Assembly: GCA_024362935.1 (NCBI GenBank)
Contig: JANCRA010000066.1
Coordinates: 3,076,501 to 3,140,500, forward strand
Length of the DNA stretch: 64,000 nucleotides
Source: Setophaga petechia
Lineage: Eukaryota > Chordata > Aves > Passeriformes > Parulidae
Reading direction: 5' to 3'
A model generated the notes under the pieces. The model was not told where the DNA came from and ran no database searches. It saw only the letters and a list, made by a program, of their open reading frames with translations. Numbering within the stretch: position 1 is the stretch's first letter; every line of letters begins with the position of its first letter. Shown here one piece after another: positions 45,960 through 57,157 of the stretch. The position numbers and the translations under genes were made by a program.

Positions 45960-46649
45960 TGTCAGGAAAATCCACCCACAAACACCAGAGGTTTATGGCC
46001 AAAAAGGAGACAGAGGAGTCCTGGAACTTTATTCCAATCAAGGGAGAGGCCATGGGGCATCCCCTGGGATTTCTCCAATTTTTGGAGGATGCAGCCTCCT
46101 TTTTATCCCAATTTCCCAGCTGCATTTCCCTTCTCTCTTTCCCCATTTCTGAGGTACTTGAGAGGCTCAGACTTCCCAGAACACCTGATCCCAAAGATTC
46201 CCCTCTAGTGTACAACCTTCCCTTTTAATTTTTAATTCTGATGGAATTTAGGGATTTTCCCCCATTTCTGAGGTACTTGAGAAGTTCAGACTTCCCAGAA
46301 CACCTGATCCCAAAGATTCCCCTCTAATGTACAACCCTCCCTTTCAATTTTTAATTCTTATGGAATTTAGGGTTTTGTCCCCATTTCTGAAGTACTTGAG
46401 AGGTTCAGACTTCTCAGAACCCAGAGATTCCCCTCTAATGTACAACCCTCCCTTTTAATTTTAATTCTTACAGAATTTAGGGGTTTTCTTCTCCATTGTC
46501 TCTTTCACCTTTCAATATCCAATTTCATTTCTCAGCAAACCAAAAGTTTATTTGTAAAATCAAATCTCTTTTTCCATTCACCAATCAGTGGAATCCTTCC
46601 CATTGTTTCTTTTATGTCCCAGCAGCCCCACAGCTTGTTTGGAAAGACA
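45960..46649 (-). mobile_element. Family A LTR, copy 4 (reverse), three internal units
   Basis: Reverse complement of family A: TGTCAGGAAAATCCACCCAC at the + strand left end, ACTTTATTCCAATCAAGG (poly(A) region), then three units anchored on GTACAACC at 46211, 46329 and 46440, ending GCTTGTTTGGAAAGACA. Read on the minus strand, the ends are TG...CA. Confidence 0.8.
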
Positions 46650-47344
46650 AATCCACCATTCCTGTCATTCTCTTCCTCCAAGCTGGAGAGGGATGGGGTG
46701 AGGTTGGAGGTGGTTGTGCTGTGCAGTTTTCTGGCAGGGCTGGAGTCCAGAGCAATTCAATGATTGTTTGGTGGCACTGTGAGCATTCAGAGAAGTGAAA
46801 ACAAAAAGCCAAGGTTAATGGAAGTTGCATTTCATCTGGATTGCTCTTATTTCCTGTTTTATAAGCTCGTGCTGCATGCAGGTGCTTGGCTTATATCTTC
46901 ATGCTGTCAATAAAGCCAACGTGTTTGAGCAGACAGGATTAATGCAGATTTTAAGGGCTATATTTAGAAGTAATTTAGCTATCATCAGTCAGAAGGGTGG
47001 GGAGAGATCTGATGGTTATTCATACTGATTGAATATTCTATTGATAGAGATACTTATTAACCCTAACCGTGTCTTCCCAGCGTGTTTGCAGGTCTTGGAC
47101 AAGGAAAAAAATGGAATTCTTTTCTTCAGTTTGAGAGAGAGGCAGAATTCAGGTGCTGGAGTGGGCTTGGAGGGAAGCAGAGGGTGGGACCCTGAATGGG
47201 ACCCCTGGCACAGTGGGACAGGTGACAGCAGGGAGGGGCTGCCTGATGGGTTTGGTGGCACAGGTGCTCAGGGTGTTCAGAATTTGGGGAGGTTTGAACT
47301 TCTGATCCTGATTGAGCAGCAAATAGACAAAACTCAAAGCACAC
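46650..47344. other. Unique sequence with candidate conserved element
   Basis: 46860-47095 is repeat-free and AT-rich with GGATTAATGCAGATTTTAAG, AGAAGTAATTTAGCTATCAT and TACTTATTAACCCTAACCGT. The rest is unremarkable. Confidence 0.35.
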
Positions 47345-47915
47345 CTTGCCCTTTTTTTTCTTCTTCCTTTTTTTCCTTTTCCTTTTTTCCTTTTTCTTTT
47401 TTTCCTTTTTTTAATTTTCCTTTTTTTCCCTTTTCCCTTTCTTCCTTTTCCTTTTCTTTCCTTTTTTTAATTTTCCTTTTTTGTCCTTTTCCTTTTCTTC
47501 CGTTTTCTTTTTCTCCCTTTCCTTTCATTTTCCTTCCTTTTCCTTTTTTCCTTTTTTTCCTTTTTCTCCTTTTCCTTTTTCTCCTTTTCCTTTTTTCCCT
47601 TTTCCTTTTTTCCCTTTTCCCTTTCTTCCTTTTCCTTTTCTTTCCTTTTTTTCTTTTCCTCTTTTGTCCTTTTCCTTTTTTCGTTTTTCTTCCCTTTTCT
47701 TCCCTTTTCCTTCCTTTTCCTTTGTTTCCTTTTCCTTTTTTCTATTCCTTTTTTCCCTTTTATTTTTCCCTTTTCCATTTTCTTTCCTTTTTTCCTTTTC
47801 CTTTTTCCGTTTTCCCTTTCCCTTTTCCCCTTTTTTCCCTTTTCCTTTTTTCCTTTTATTCCTTTTCCTTTTTCCCCTTTTATTTATTTTCTTTTTTCCC
47901 CTTTTTTTCCCCCAC
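47345..47915 (+). repeat. ~570-bp polypyrimidine tract
   Basis: An almost pure C/T run of CCTTTT and TTTTTCC variants with only scattered A and G. The complementary strand is polypurine. It produces a 313-residue F/S/P/L frame on the plus strand and K/E/R/G-rich frames on the minus strand, none of them credible proteins. Long mirror-symmetric homopyrimidine tracts are known to be able to form triplex (H-)DNA. Confidence 0.97.
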
Positions 47916-49329
47916 TCCCTGCAATTCCATCCCTGTTCCCAAAGCCTCTGCCCTGCACTCAGTTCCCTGAGCAGAGATTTCATTTCAGATAGTGCAGCCA
48001 CTGCTCTGAGCTTCCAGGAGCATTTGTAAAATGGAATTACCAGAAATAATCACGGTGATTAACATACAGAGGTAGGGAAAAAAAGGAGAAGATTAATTAC
48101 AAAGCTGTAATTCATCTGCAAATATGAGCAGTGAGGAAAGCTGGAGGAGTTCAGCAGCTCTGAGGTGCCCTCAGGGTGGGCACCCATGGAATTTGGGCTG
48201 TGCTGAACTTCCCATGAAGAAGGAAGGAAACTGAGGCACTGGGATGGAAAATCACTGGTGTTTGTTATCCAGAAAATCAGACTGGAATGGGGTCTGAAAG
48301 CCCTGCCGTGAGCAGGGGACAGAAATCCGTTTTCATTACGCTGAGTGTTTGCTGCATCAGAATTTGTGAAAGTTGCCCAGGAAGGGCGGCACTGCTGGGG
48401 AATGGCTCTGCTGCGGGCTGCCCAGCAGCTCCGGGTGGTTTTATGAAGGGAGGAGGGTCTGGAGGTGATGGGAGGCTGCACCAAGCTGCTCCTCCCAGGG
48501 CAGGGGTTTCGGGTTTATTACCTCCAGTGCAGGGGAGGGCTGATTCCTACAACTAATTGCCTTTTTTTTTTTTTTCCTGAAGATGCAAGCAGTTGATAAT
48601 GGCAGTAATTAACACCGTAGAAACAAGGTCAAACCCAAGAACATTACCCACTAAAAGTCACTTTCCCGAAAGTCATGGCAAATTCATTGCCTTGGAGTAG
48701 CTTTATAAAAAGAAGAAAAAAAAAAAAAAAGGAGGCAACTGATGATGAGCTGTTTGAATTATGTAAATGCTCAGGTATCCATGGGGTTTGACCTTTTTGC
48801 AGATGTAATTTAGCATTCAAGACACTGTCATCTTGCTGCCAAAGTCAAATTAGACGCTTGCTACTGCAATTGATAGCTGATAGCAGATCTCCTTCCAGAA
48901 CAGGCAGTCCGGAGAGGCAGGGATGTGTTTGCTGCAGGGCTGGGGAGCTGCATTCTGAAATGCAAACTGCTGGGAGGGCTCTGGGTGCAGTTCAGGTGAG
49001 CAGTGTGCTCTTAGACAAACATGCACCTCCTCCTGAGCTGGTGCCACCCCGCTGGCAGCATCCACGGTCCCGGAGGTGGCTCAGGAGCTCTCCAGGCTTG
49101 GTTTGGGGCTGCTGTTCCCAGTGGGATGGCTCATGGCCAGGTGTGCTCCTGGGCACAGCAGTGGGATTCCCGTGGCATTCTGTGGTGCCATTCTGCAAGA
49201 TTTGATTTCTGCAAGATTCTGCACCATTTCCTGGGGCAAATTCTGCAAGATTTTAGTGCCCAGAACTGCTGTGTTGCCACACAAGGGTGAGAGGACTCCT
49301 AAGCCAAGGGAGGGTTCTTGAGAATAATT
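47916..49329. other. Unique sequence
   Basis: No dispersed repeats recognised. Poly(T) at about 48561-48577 and poly(A) at about 48713-48731 flank part of a candidate conserved element. Confidence 0.45.
48555..48895. other. Candidate conserved non-coding element
   Basis: Repeat-free sequence includes GATAATGGCAGTAATTAACA, GAATTATGTAAATGCTCAGG, CAGATGTAATTTAGCATTCA and ACTGCAATTGATAGCTGATA. This density of homeodomain-like cores in unique DNA resembles vertebrate developmental enhancers. Inference only. Confidence 0.35.
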
Positions 49330-49915
49330 TTGCCTGTGAAGTGCAACCCAAGGATTGATATCCATGAAGTGCAACCTCAAAGACTGCTGCCCATGAAGTG
49401 CAACCCCAAAGACTGATGCTTATGAAGTGCAACCCCAAAGACTGATGCCCATAAAATTCAACCCCCAAAGATTGATGCTCATGAAGTGCAACCCCAAGGA
49501 TTGCTTCCCATGAAGTGCAGTCCCAAAGATTGATATCCATGAAATGCAACCCCAAGGATTGATATCCATGAAATGCAACCTCAAAGATTGATATCCATGA
49601 AATGCAACCTCAAAGACTGCTGCCCATGAAGTGCAACCCCAAAGACTGATGCCCATAAAATTCAACCCCCAAAGATTGATGCTCATGAAGGGCAACCCCA
49701 AGGATTGATATCCATGAAATGCAACCCCAAAGATTGATATCCATGAAATGGAACCCCAAGGATTGATGCTCATGAAGGGCAACCCCAAGGATTGATACCC
49801 ATGAAGTGCAGCCCAAAGACTGATACCCATCAAGTGCAACCCCAAAGATTGATATCCATGAATTGCAACCCCAGAGATTGATATCCATGAAATGAAACCC
49901 AAAAGATATATGCCC
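49330..49915 (+). repeat. 30-bp minisatellite, about 19 copies
   Basis: The unit is about GATTGATATCCATGAAATGC then AACCCCAAAG. Variants have GACTGATGCCCATAAAATTC, GATTGATGCTCATGAAGGGC and GACTGCTGCCCATGAAGTGC. A four-unit motif series starting AGACTGCTGCCCATG recurs about 233 bp apart (49381 and 49614), indicating block duplication. A 195-residue minus-strand frame with a 10-residue period is an artefact. Confidence 0.96.
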
Positions 49916-50144
49916 AACAAGTGCAACACCAAATCTGTGCAGCCTGCTGCTGTCCCCAGCCCCTGGGTTGTGTTTTTTGTGTTTTTCTCTTTTGGCCAAT
50001 ACAGCAAAGCCTCCCTGAAGCTGTGGTTGCCCAGGTACCACTCTCTGGCCAGAACAGGGTTATCCCAGGACTTCTGATCCTTCCCTGGCTCCTGTGCAGC
50101 ACCTGGGGGTGTTCTGGGTTCAGATCTCCCACAGCAAATGCAGG

Positions 50145-50395
50145 CAGGAGAAGGAATGAGGGCGTGGAGTGCCAGGAGAGGGGAATGGCCTTGAGCTGAA
50201 GGGTGCCAGGGTTAGGTGGGAATTTGGGAAGAAAATCTTCCCTGTGAGGGTGGGGAATGGATTTCCCAGAGAAGCTGTGGCTGCCCCGTCCCTGGGAGTG
50301 TCCCAGGCCAGGCTGGAGCAGTAGAGATGTCCCTGCCCATGGAGGGGTGGGATGGGATCATCCTCAAATCCCTGCCAGCCCAGCCCAGTGTGTGA
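50145..50395 (+). mobile_element. CR1 LINE 3' region, sense
   Basis: CTTCCCTGTGAGGGTGGGGA, CAGAGAAGCTGTGGCTGCCC, GTGTCCCAGGCCAGGCTGGA and a degenerate terminal CAAATCCCTGCCAGCCCAG block identify a sense CR1 3' end. Confidence 0.85.
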
Positions 50396-51235
50396 CTGGA
50401 AATGCACTCACAGGGACCCTGGGACAGCCAGGGAGCAGCTCTGGTGTTCCTGGAGCCTGTGCCAGGCAGCAGATCCTGGGAAGGAGCAGGGGTGGAAGCT
50501 GAGGCTCTGTGTGTGTCCCTGGCTGTGTTTTGCCCCAGAAATCCCCCTGAAGTTGCTCTGTGTTTCCACAGGAGCACAGAGAGCTGCCCTGGCTCCACAT
50601 CCCTGCAATTGCTGCTCAGCTGCTGCCAGGGGTGACTCTGGACCTGCTGCAGCCTGTCAGTGCTCAAGTCCTCCCCTCCCTCGTGCCTTCAGCTTCTGCT
50701 GCTCACAACAGAGGATTTGATGGGTGCCATTTGCCCCACCAACTCTTTTTCCCTTTCTAAAGTTTATTTTGGGCTGGGGGCTGCCCTGGCCCCAGTTTTG
50801 CCCAGTTGTGACTGGGGGTGAGCTGTTCCCTGGCTGCAGCTGTGCTGCTGTTGCTGTTTCATGGTTCACCTCCAATGCAGGGTTTGCATTTCATGCTTCA
50901 TTATTTCTCCCTCCCTGTTGTGTGGCCATTTGTAAACTGAAGGTGAATTACACGATGTGTTCCTGCCAGGCATGCAGAAAGCACAAATAGAGAGGAAAAT
51001 CTGGAAATCTTTCCCCTCTTGGTTACTGGGGGATGTTTTTATGGGTGGTTTTTACCACTGGCAGTCCCTGTGTCCCTGTCCCCTGCTCCAGGATCTCTGG
51101 GTGAGGTTTTAGCTGAGGGATTTTCCTCAGGGTGGGGATTCTGCTGGGATCAGGGAGGGAAAGGAGCATCCTGCCTGTCCTGGAGCTGGAGGTGCCCATC
51201 CTGGCTAATGCCAGCCCTGCTGTGGCTCTGCAGGT
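50396..51235. other. Unique non-coding sequence
   Basis: Nothing recognised. Confidence 0.4.
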
Positions 51236-51950
51236 TATATTATATTATATTATATTATATTATATTATATTATATTATATTATATTATATTATATTATAT
51301 TATATTATATTATATTATATTATATTATATTATATTATATTATATTATATTATAATATTAATTATATTGTATTGTATTATATTGTATTAATTATATTCTA
51401 TTGTATATTATTACATTATATTACATTATATTAAATTATATATAATATATATATTATATATAATAAATATATTAAAAATTATATATAAATATATATAAAA
51501 TATAAATATAAATATATATTATATATATAATATATATAACTGTATTATATTGTATTAATTATATTCTATTGTTTATTATTACATTATATTACATTATATT
51601 ACATTATATATTATATATAATATATATAATAAATATATATAAAAATTATATATAAATATATATAAAATATAAATATAAATATATATTATATATAATATAT
51701 ATATAACTGTATTATATTGTATTAATTATATTCTATTATATATTATTACATTATATTACATTATATATAATAAATTTAATCATATATAATATTATTATAT
51801 TGTATATTATGCATATTATATATAATATATTATATATTATATATAATATATAACAATATTGTTATTATATATTGATAATATAATATAATATAATATAATA
51901 TAATATAATATAATATAATATAATATAATATAATATAATATAATATAATA
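51236..51950. repeat. ~715-bp AT-only block with complementary (ATATT)n / (AATAT)n arms
   Basis: The left arm, 51236-51352, is a clean pentanucleotide TATAT-type array. The middle (51353-51877) is irregular TATATAAT sequence with a ~150-bp internal duplication (51443-51600 versus 51620-51760). The right arm, 51878-51950, is the reverse-complementary pentanucleotide array. It abuts the 3' end of an antisense CR1. False frames read Y/I/L repeats. Confidence 0.96.
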
Positions 51951-51951
51951 T

Positions 51952-52165
51952 TTGTGGGAAGGACCTTAAAACTCATCCAGTTCCATAAGCAAGGACACTT
52001 CCACTATCTCAGGGTGCTCCAAGCCCCATCCCACCCGACCTTGGGCACTTCCAGGGATCCAGAGGCTTCTCTGGGAAATCCATTCCAGCCCCTGCCCACC
52101 TTCCCAGGGAAGAATTCCCTCCCAATATCCAATCCAAACCCACTCTCAGTTGGACAGTCTGCCTG
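51952..52165 (-). mobile_element. CR1 LINE 3' end, antisense
   Basis: GTGGGAAGGACCTTAAAACT, CTCCAAGCCCCATCCCACCC, TTGGGCACTTCCAGGGATCC and TTCCCTCCCAATATCCAATC are antisense CR1 3' blocks in order. Its 3' tail points at the AT block. Confidence 0.88.
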
Positions 52166-52814
52166 GTTTTCTGAGTAAATGTTTGCATTTTTCTCTCAGC
52201 AGCAGCTGCTGAGGCCCCACGCACCTTTCCAGCTGACTCTGAGTAGGATCCTACAATAATCATCAATATTTAACTAATAAAAAAGGGACTTTCATGTTAG
52301 GGAAGTGTTTTAAACCAGCCAGGTTTTAATGTGTAAACTGTTTTTACTTTCCACACGTTCTGATGAGTGTTTCCCATCCATTATGGATTTAAAACTCATG
52401 TTCCAGCCTCTTTTCCACCCCTCTCCCTCAGAGATTTATTACAAACTGAGCTGGATCTCAAACACTCCCTCAAGTTAAACTGAAGTGGTGCCTCCACTTT
52501 AAAAAAGAAAATGTAAAGGGAGGGGATTCAGTTGTGTGCAGATAAGGAGTTTATTAATTCAGTGTTTTCCCCTCCATATTTTGGAAATCAACACCATTCA
52601 CTGAGATAGAATAAAAATGGGGGAGGGAAATCAATAAATTCCAAAAGATATTTTATCCAAAATACAACTTGAGGAGCCTGATGTTGCTGGACCAAGCCAG
52701 GAGGGTAAGAGGGGAAAAAATGATTATTGGAGTTCTTTCTGCTTGGATTCCTTGCTCATATCAGTGATGTTCTCTGGGGAACAGATGGCCCTTGTGAGCA
52801 CAGTGATGGGTGGA
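52166..52814. other. Unique non-coding sequence
   Basis: Nothing recognised; AT-rich around 52260-52660. Confidence 0.4.
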
Positions 52815-54125
52815 GAGGGGCTCCAAAAGGGGGGAATTGATCCAGAACTCCCTGTGGGGACTGGATTGTCCCCTGGCAAGGGAAGGGCAGTGCCAGAGCT
52901 GGGCAGTGCAGTCCCACAGATCCCAGTTCCCAGGAGGATTTCCAATAAAACCTCTCCAGTTTCCAGCTGGAAATGCTGCAGGAGGAGCTGGGCTGGGTCA
53001 AGGTAACTCAGTTTTATCCCCATTTGGTGCAATTCTCCAGATCTGGGCAGTTTTGCCAAACTCCATCCTGTGCCTGGCACAGTATTGTCCCACAGATCCC
53101 AGTTCTCAGGAGGATTTTCCAATAAAACCACTCCAATTTCCAGGTTGGAAATGCTGCAGGAGGAGCTGATGGAGCTGGGCTGGGTGTGGTTAATTCAGTT
53201 TTACCCCCACTTGGTGCAATTATCCAGATCTGCACAGTCCTGCCAGCACCAGCCTGTGCTGTGGGAGCTGGGACAGTGCAGTCCCACAGATCCCAGTTCC
53301 CCGGAGGATTTTCCAGTAAAACCACTCCAGTTTCCAGCTGGAAATGCTGCAGGAGGAGCTGAACTGGGTCAAGGTAACTCAGCTTTATCCCCACTTGGTG
53401 CAATTCTCCAGATCTGGGCAGTTTTGCCAAACTCCATCCTGTGCTGTGGGACAGTGCTGTCCCACAGATCCCAGTTTCCAGGAGGATTTTTTAATAAAAC
53501 CACTCCAGTTTCCAGGCTGGAAATGCTGCAGGAGGAGCTGATGGAGCTGCGTGAGTCATTTTAATTCAGTTTTACCCCTTCTTTGTGCAGTGCCCCAGAT
53601 CTGGGCAGTGCTGCCTGTGCTGTGGGAGCTGGGACAGTGCTGTCCCACAGATCCCAGTTCCCAGGAGGATTTCCAGTAAAACCATTCCAGTTTCCAGCCT
53701 GGAAATGCTGCAGGAGGAGCTGATAGAGCTGGGCTGGGTCAAGGTAACTCAGTTTTATCCCCATTTGGTGCAATTCTCCAGATCTGGGCAGTTTTGCCAA
53801 ACTCCATCCTGTGCCTGGCACAGTATTGTCCCACAGATCCCAGTTCTCAGGAGGATTTTCCAGTAAAACCACTCCAATTTCCAGGCTGGAAATGCTGCAG
53901 GAGGAGCTGATAGAGCTGGGCTGGGTCTGGTTAATTCAGTTTTACCCCAGTGTGTGCAGTTCTCCAGAGCTGGGCAGTGGGAGCTGGGACAGGCAGTGCT
54001 CTCCCACAGATCCCAGATCCCAGGAGGATTTCCAATAAAACCACTCCAGTTTCCAGCTGGAAATGCTGCAGGAGGAGCTGATGGAGCTTTGCTGGGTGTG
54101 GTTAATTCAGTTTTGCCCCCACCAG
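52815..54125 (+). repeat. ~180-bp minisatellite, 7 copies
   Basis: CTGCAGGAGGAGCTG recurs at about 52976, 53154, 53347, 53526, 53708, 53895 and 54066 (spacings 178, 193, 179, 182, 187, 171). Each unit contains GTCCCACAGATCCCAGTTCC, a CAATAAAACC or CAGTAAAACC motif, TTTCCAGCTGGAAATG and, in most, a TTAATTCAGTTTTACCCC-like block. The frames of 92-164 residues across it are artefacts. Confidence 0.95.
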
Positions 54126-57100
54126 AGCCTGAGTCCCCTTTTTGAGCATCCCAGGGATGAGCTCCCCGGAGCAGCTGAGATAAGGAGGATTCCTTGGCCA
54201 GGATTAACTTGTCCTGACAAAAAACCATTTCCCAGCCAGGCAGGGCTGGCTTTTACCCTGGAGCTGTGCCTGCAGAGCAGAGACAGAATAATTTTTGCTC
54301 ATTAAAACCAAGATTTGATAGCAAAGCTGCCTCCCCCCCGCCCTCAGCTGGGCTGCCCAGCACAGACACAAAGAATTAACTGGAGGAAAACCCAACTGCA
54401 CAGGAGTTTGTTCTCTCTGCCAGATCCAGACAATTAAGGATGCTCCTATCTTGGCATCTGCACTATTATCTCCTCGTGTTTCTGTGTTTGGTGTTATCTA
54501 CTCGTGTTCCTGGTGGTTGGAGCCTTATTTATGGATAAAATAATTCTGGTTATATTGAATTTTGCTGCTGTTTTCTGGCCCTGCCAGTGGGGTTTGTGAG
54601 AAGGAGAATCCCCTGAAGGGGACAAAATGGTTTCATGAATATATAGGGAGGTGCAGAGTCCAAAATTGCCACAACATGAGTTGATTTACATTATAACACC
54701 CCCATTTTTCCCCCTGTGTCCCTCCTGGCTTTGTCCAGGAATATCAGCCTCCACAGGCTGTAGTTTGGATAAAAGATCTCTTGCAATTGAGATCTTTCCT
54801 CCTCCCTTGTAACAAGATGTTTCTTTCTGGGTGAATGGTTGGGCTTCAGCTTACAAAATATGGAGGGGAAAATAGTAAAGTCAATAAACTCTTCATTTGC
54901 ACACAATTGAATCCCCAGTTGATAAGTGGCATCTTCAGAGAGCAAGACAAGGAATGGCAGCAGCAGCAAGGAGTCATTTTTAAAGGAAAAAAAAAACCTC
55001 TCAGAAATGGGCTGCTATTTACAGGGCTCAGTGCAGTGGTTAATAGTCATTCATGAAATCACACAATAAAATCCAAGTGCACTGTCAGCTCTGTCACAGT
55101 GACATTGAGCTCTACAGGTAATGTACAGCAGCTTCACGTTACACCCAGTGACTTCAGATTTTAGCTAAAATTAGCTTTGTTTTCTCCTTTTAAACAGGAG
55201 ATAAAATGCAGCTGGAGCAGAGGAGACAGAGGAGCAGGATTTCTTCAGCTGGAGAAATGGAGTTAAGACTCCCTAACTATTCTGTTGCTCCAACAAAAGC
55301 TTCTAGCCCAGTTTTATGGTGTTTTGTACTGATCTAAGCCACCTCTGTCAGTTTTTTCAATAAACTCCACCAAAACTACCTCAGACCATGTGTTCTCCCA
55401 GTGCAGGGAGAGCTCAGGGGTTTGCAGCTCCCCAGTTTTTGTGGGGTTATTTAAGTGCCACCCATGAGCTGAAGGGGCTCCCATGAATCCACTGTCATCC
55501 CTTGGGCCCTGAAATGTTCATTTAATGAATGGGTGCTGGCACAGGCAGCTGAGGAGCTGCTGGGCAAAGAGCTGAGTAAGTGCTGAGGATGCTGAGAGCA
55601 GTGGCTGAGGAGAAAATGGCTCTGTCAGGCTTTGCTGGGCTCCCTTGTCCCAGGTTTTGGGCAAAACCACTGTCAGGAAGTTGGGATCATGGAAAATCCT
55701 GGCTTGGATGGGATCCACGCTTGAACCAAGAATGACCTGATTGGTTTCAGGGCAGGAATCTTGGTGCCAAACCCTCCTCCCTTCATGGCTGGGTGACTTC
55801 TGCTGTGTGGTGTTCCTGGAATTCTCAGTCCACTCTGATTTGTAAAGGGTATCACAGCTTGTTCTTGCCATAATGTGTTTATTTTCTCTTCCTTCCAGCA
55901 GATGTTAAGCAATTAGAGAACATGGCAGAGCAACATATTTATACAAATGAAAGGAAGTGAGGAATAAATGCTTGGAATATTGTGCTTCCTAATAAGATTA
56001 ATTCAGGAGTGCATAAATGGGGAAGGAGAGCCCCAGCAGCACGTGGCCATTTGCAAGAAAACTCATTAACAGGGGGGAATAATTACACCCCATGGCTCCA
56101 ATTTTGAACCCATTGGAGAAGATTGAATTATGCAGGATGTTTAGGATTAGGTGGTAAGAGGGGTGGAGCTGTTCCCAGGATTTTTTAGGGAATTTGTAGC
56201 AGGTGTGGATGCTGTAGTGAGCAGGATGGTGGGCTGAGCCCTTCATCAAAAATTTTTCCTCCTCTGCCAGGGAAAAAAAATGGGAAAATGGCAGGAAATG
56301 TCCCTATCCCTGAGCTGTGCAGTGCCTGAGGATGTGCACAGAACTGCAGTAGCCAGGATTAAAAGCACTCCTTCCCCTCTTTTTTGGAATCCCTGTCAAA
56401 TCCCTCAGAGCCACTGGCAGCCAGCTTGGAGCAGTTTCTGGTGGATGCAAGAAGCTGCTCTCAAAATCTTGTGTTGTGAGCCAGGAGGTTGGAATTGGAG
56501 CTGGGAGTGAGCTTTTAACTCGTGTTCATCTGCTTCAGCGTGAACAAATGAACTGGAGAAAAGGGGAATTTGCTCTGATAGCACCAAATTCTGCGTGAAA
56601 ATGGGGCTGGAATTAGAGCTCCAGGAGCAGTGGTAGGTGGGCAAAACACTGAACTCTTAATCCCTGGCTGATTTGTCTGTAAGAAAATGTAATCTTGTTA
56701 AATTTAAAACAAAACCAACCAGATCAACAAACAAAACAACCATACCAAGGCAGGGTTGGCCAATTAATTGGAATTTTTGTGGGAGAATCTCTGGTTTAGG
56801 GACTGTTCCATGAATAGGAGCAGAGGGGGAAATGCACAGATAAGGCAGGAGTTGGGTTTAGGTTGGGTTTAAGGATCCCTGTGCAGGGACAGGATGTGCT
56901 GGCAGTGAACATTTGTGGGGGGATGCCTGGATCTCCTTTTTGCTCAGGAAATCACTGAATGTGCACTAAAGCATCCAAGGAGTCTTTGCCCAGGGCGGGC
57001 TCAGCTCCACCTCTGCCAGCTGTGTGCCAGATGTGGGCAGATGTTCTGGGTCTGCCTCAGGGTGGGGAATGGACTGGGTGACCTTTGCAGCCTCCTTCCC

Positions 57101-57157
57101 TCCCTGCCTGCACTCAGAGTGAGCCTGAGTGCTCCCCACATCCCTCCAGGAGAGCAC
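54126..57157. other. Unique non-coding sequence
   Basis: About 3 kb with no recognised dispersed repeat, array or gene. Open frames up to 117 residues lack domains. An A/C-rich patch lies at 56705-56745. Confidence 0.45.

Noticed and set aside
47029..47970. 313-residue open frame
   Set aside because: Most of it is the polypyrimidine tract read as F/S/P/L; not a credible membrane protein.
49420..50007. 195-residue minus-strand open frame
   Set aside because: It is the 30-bp array; the 10-residue period has no known domain.
51019..51434. 123- and 100-residue frames with Y-I-I-L repeats
   Set aside because: They translate the ATATT array.
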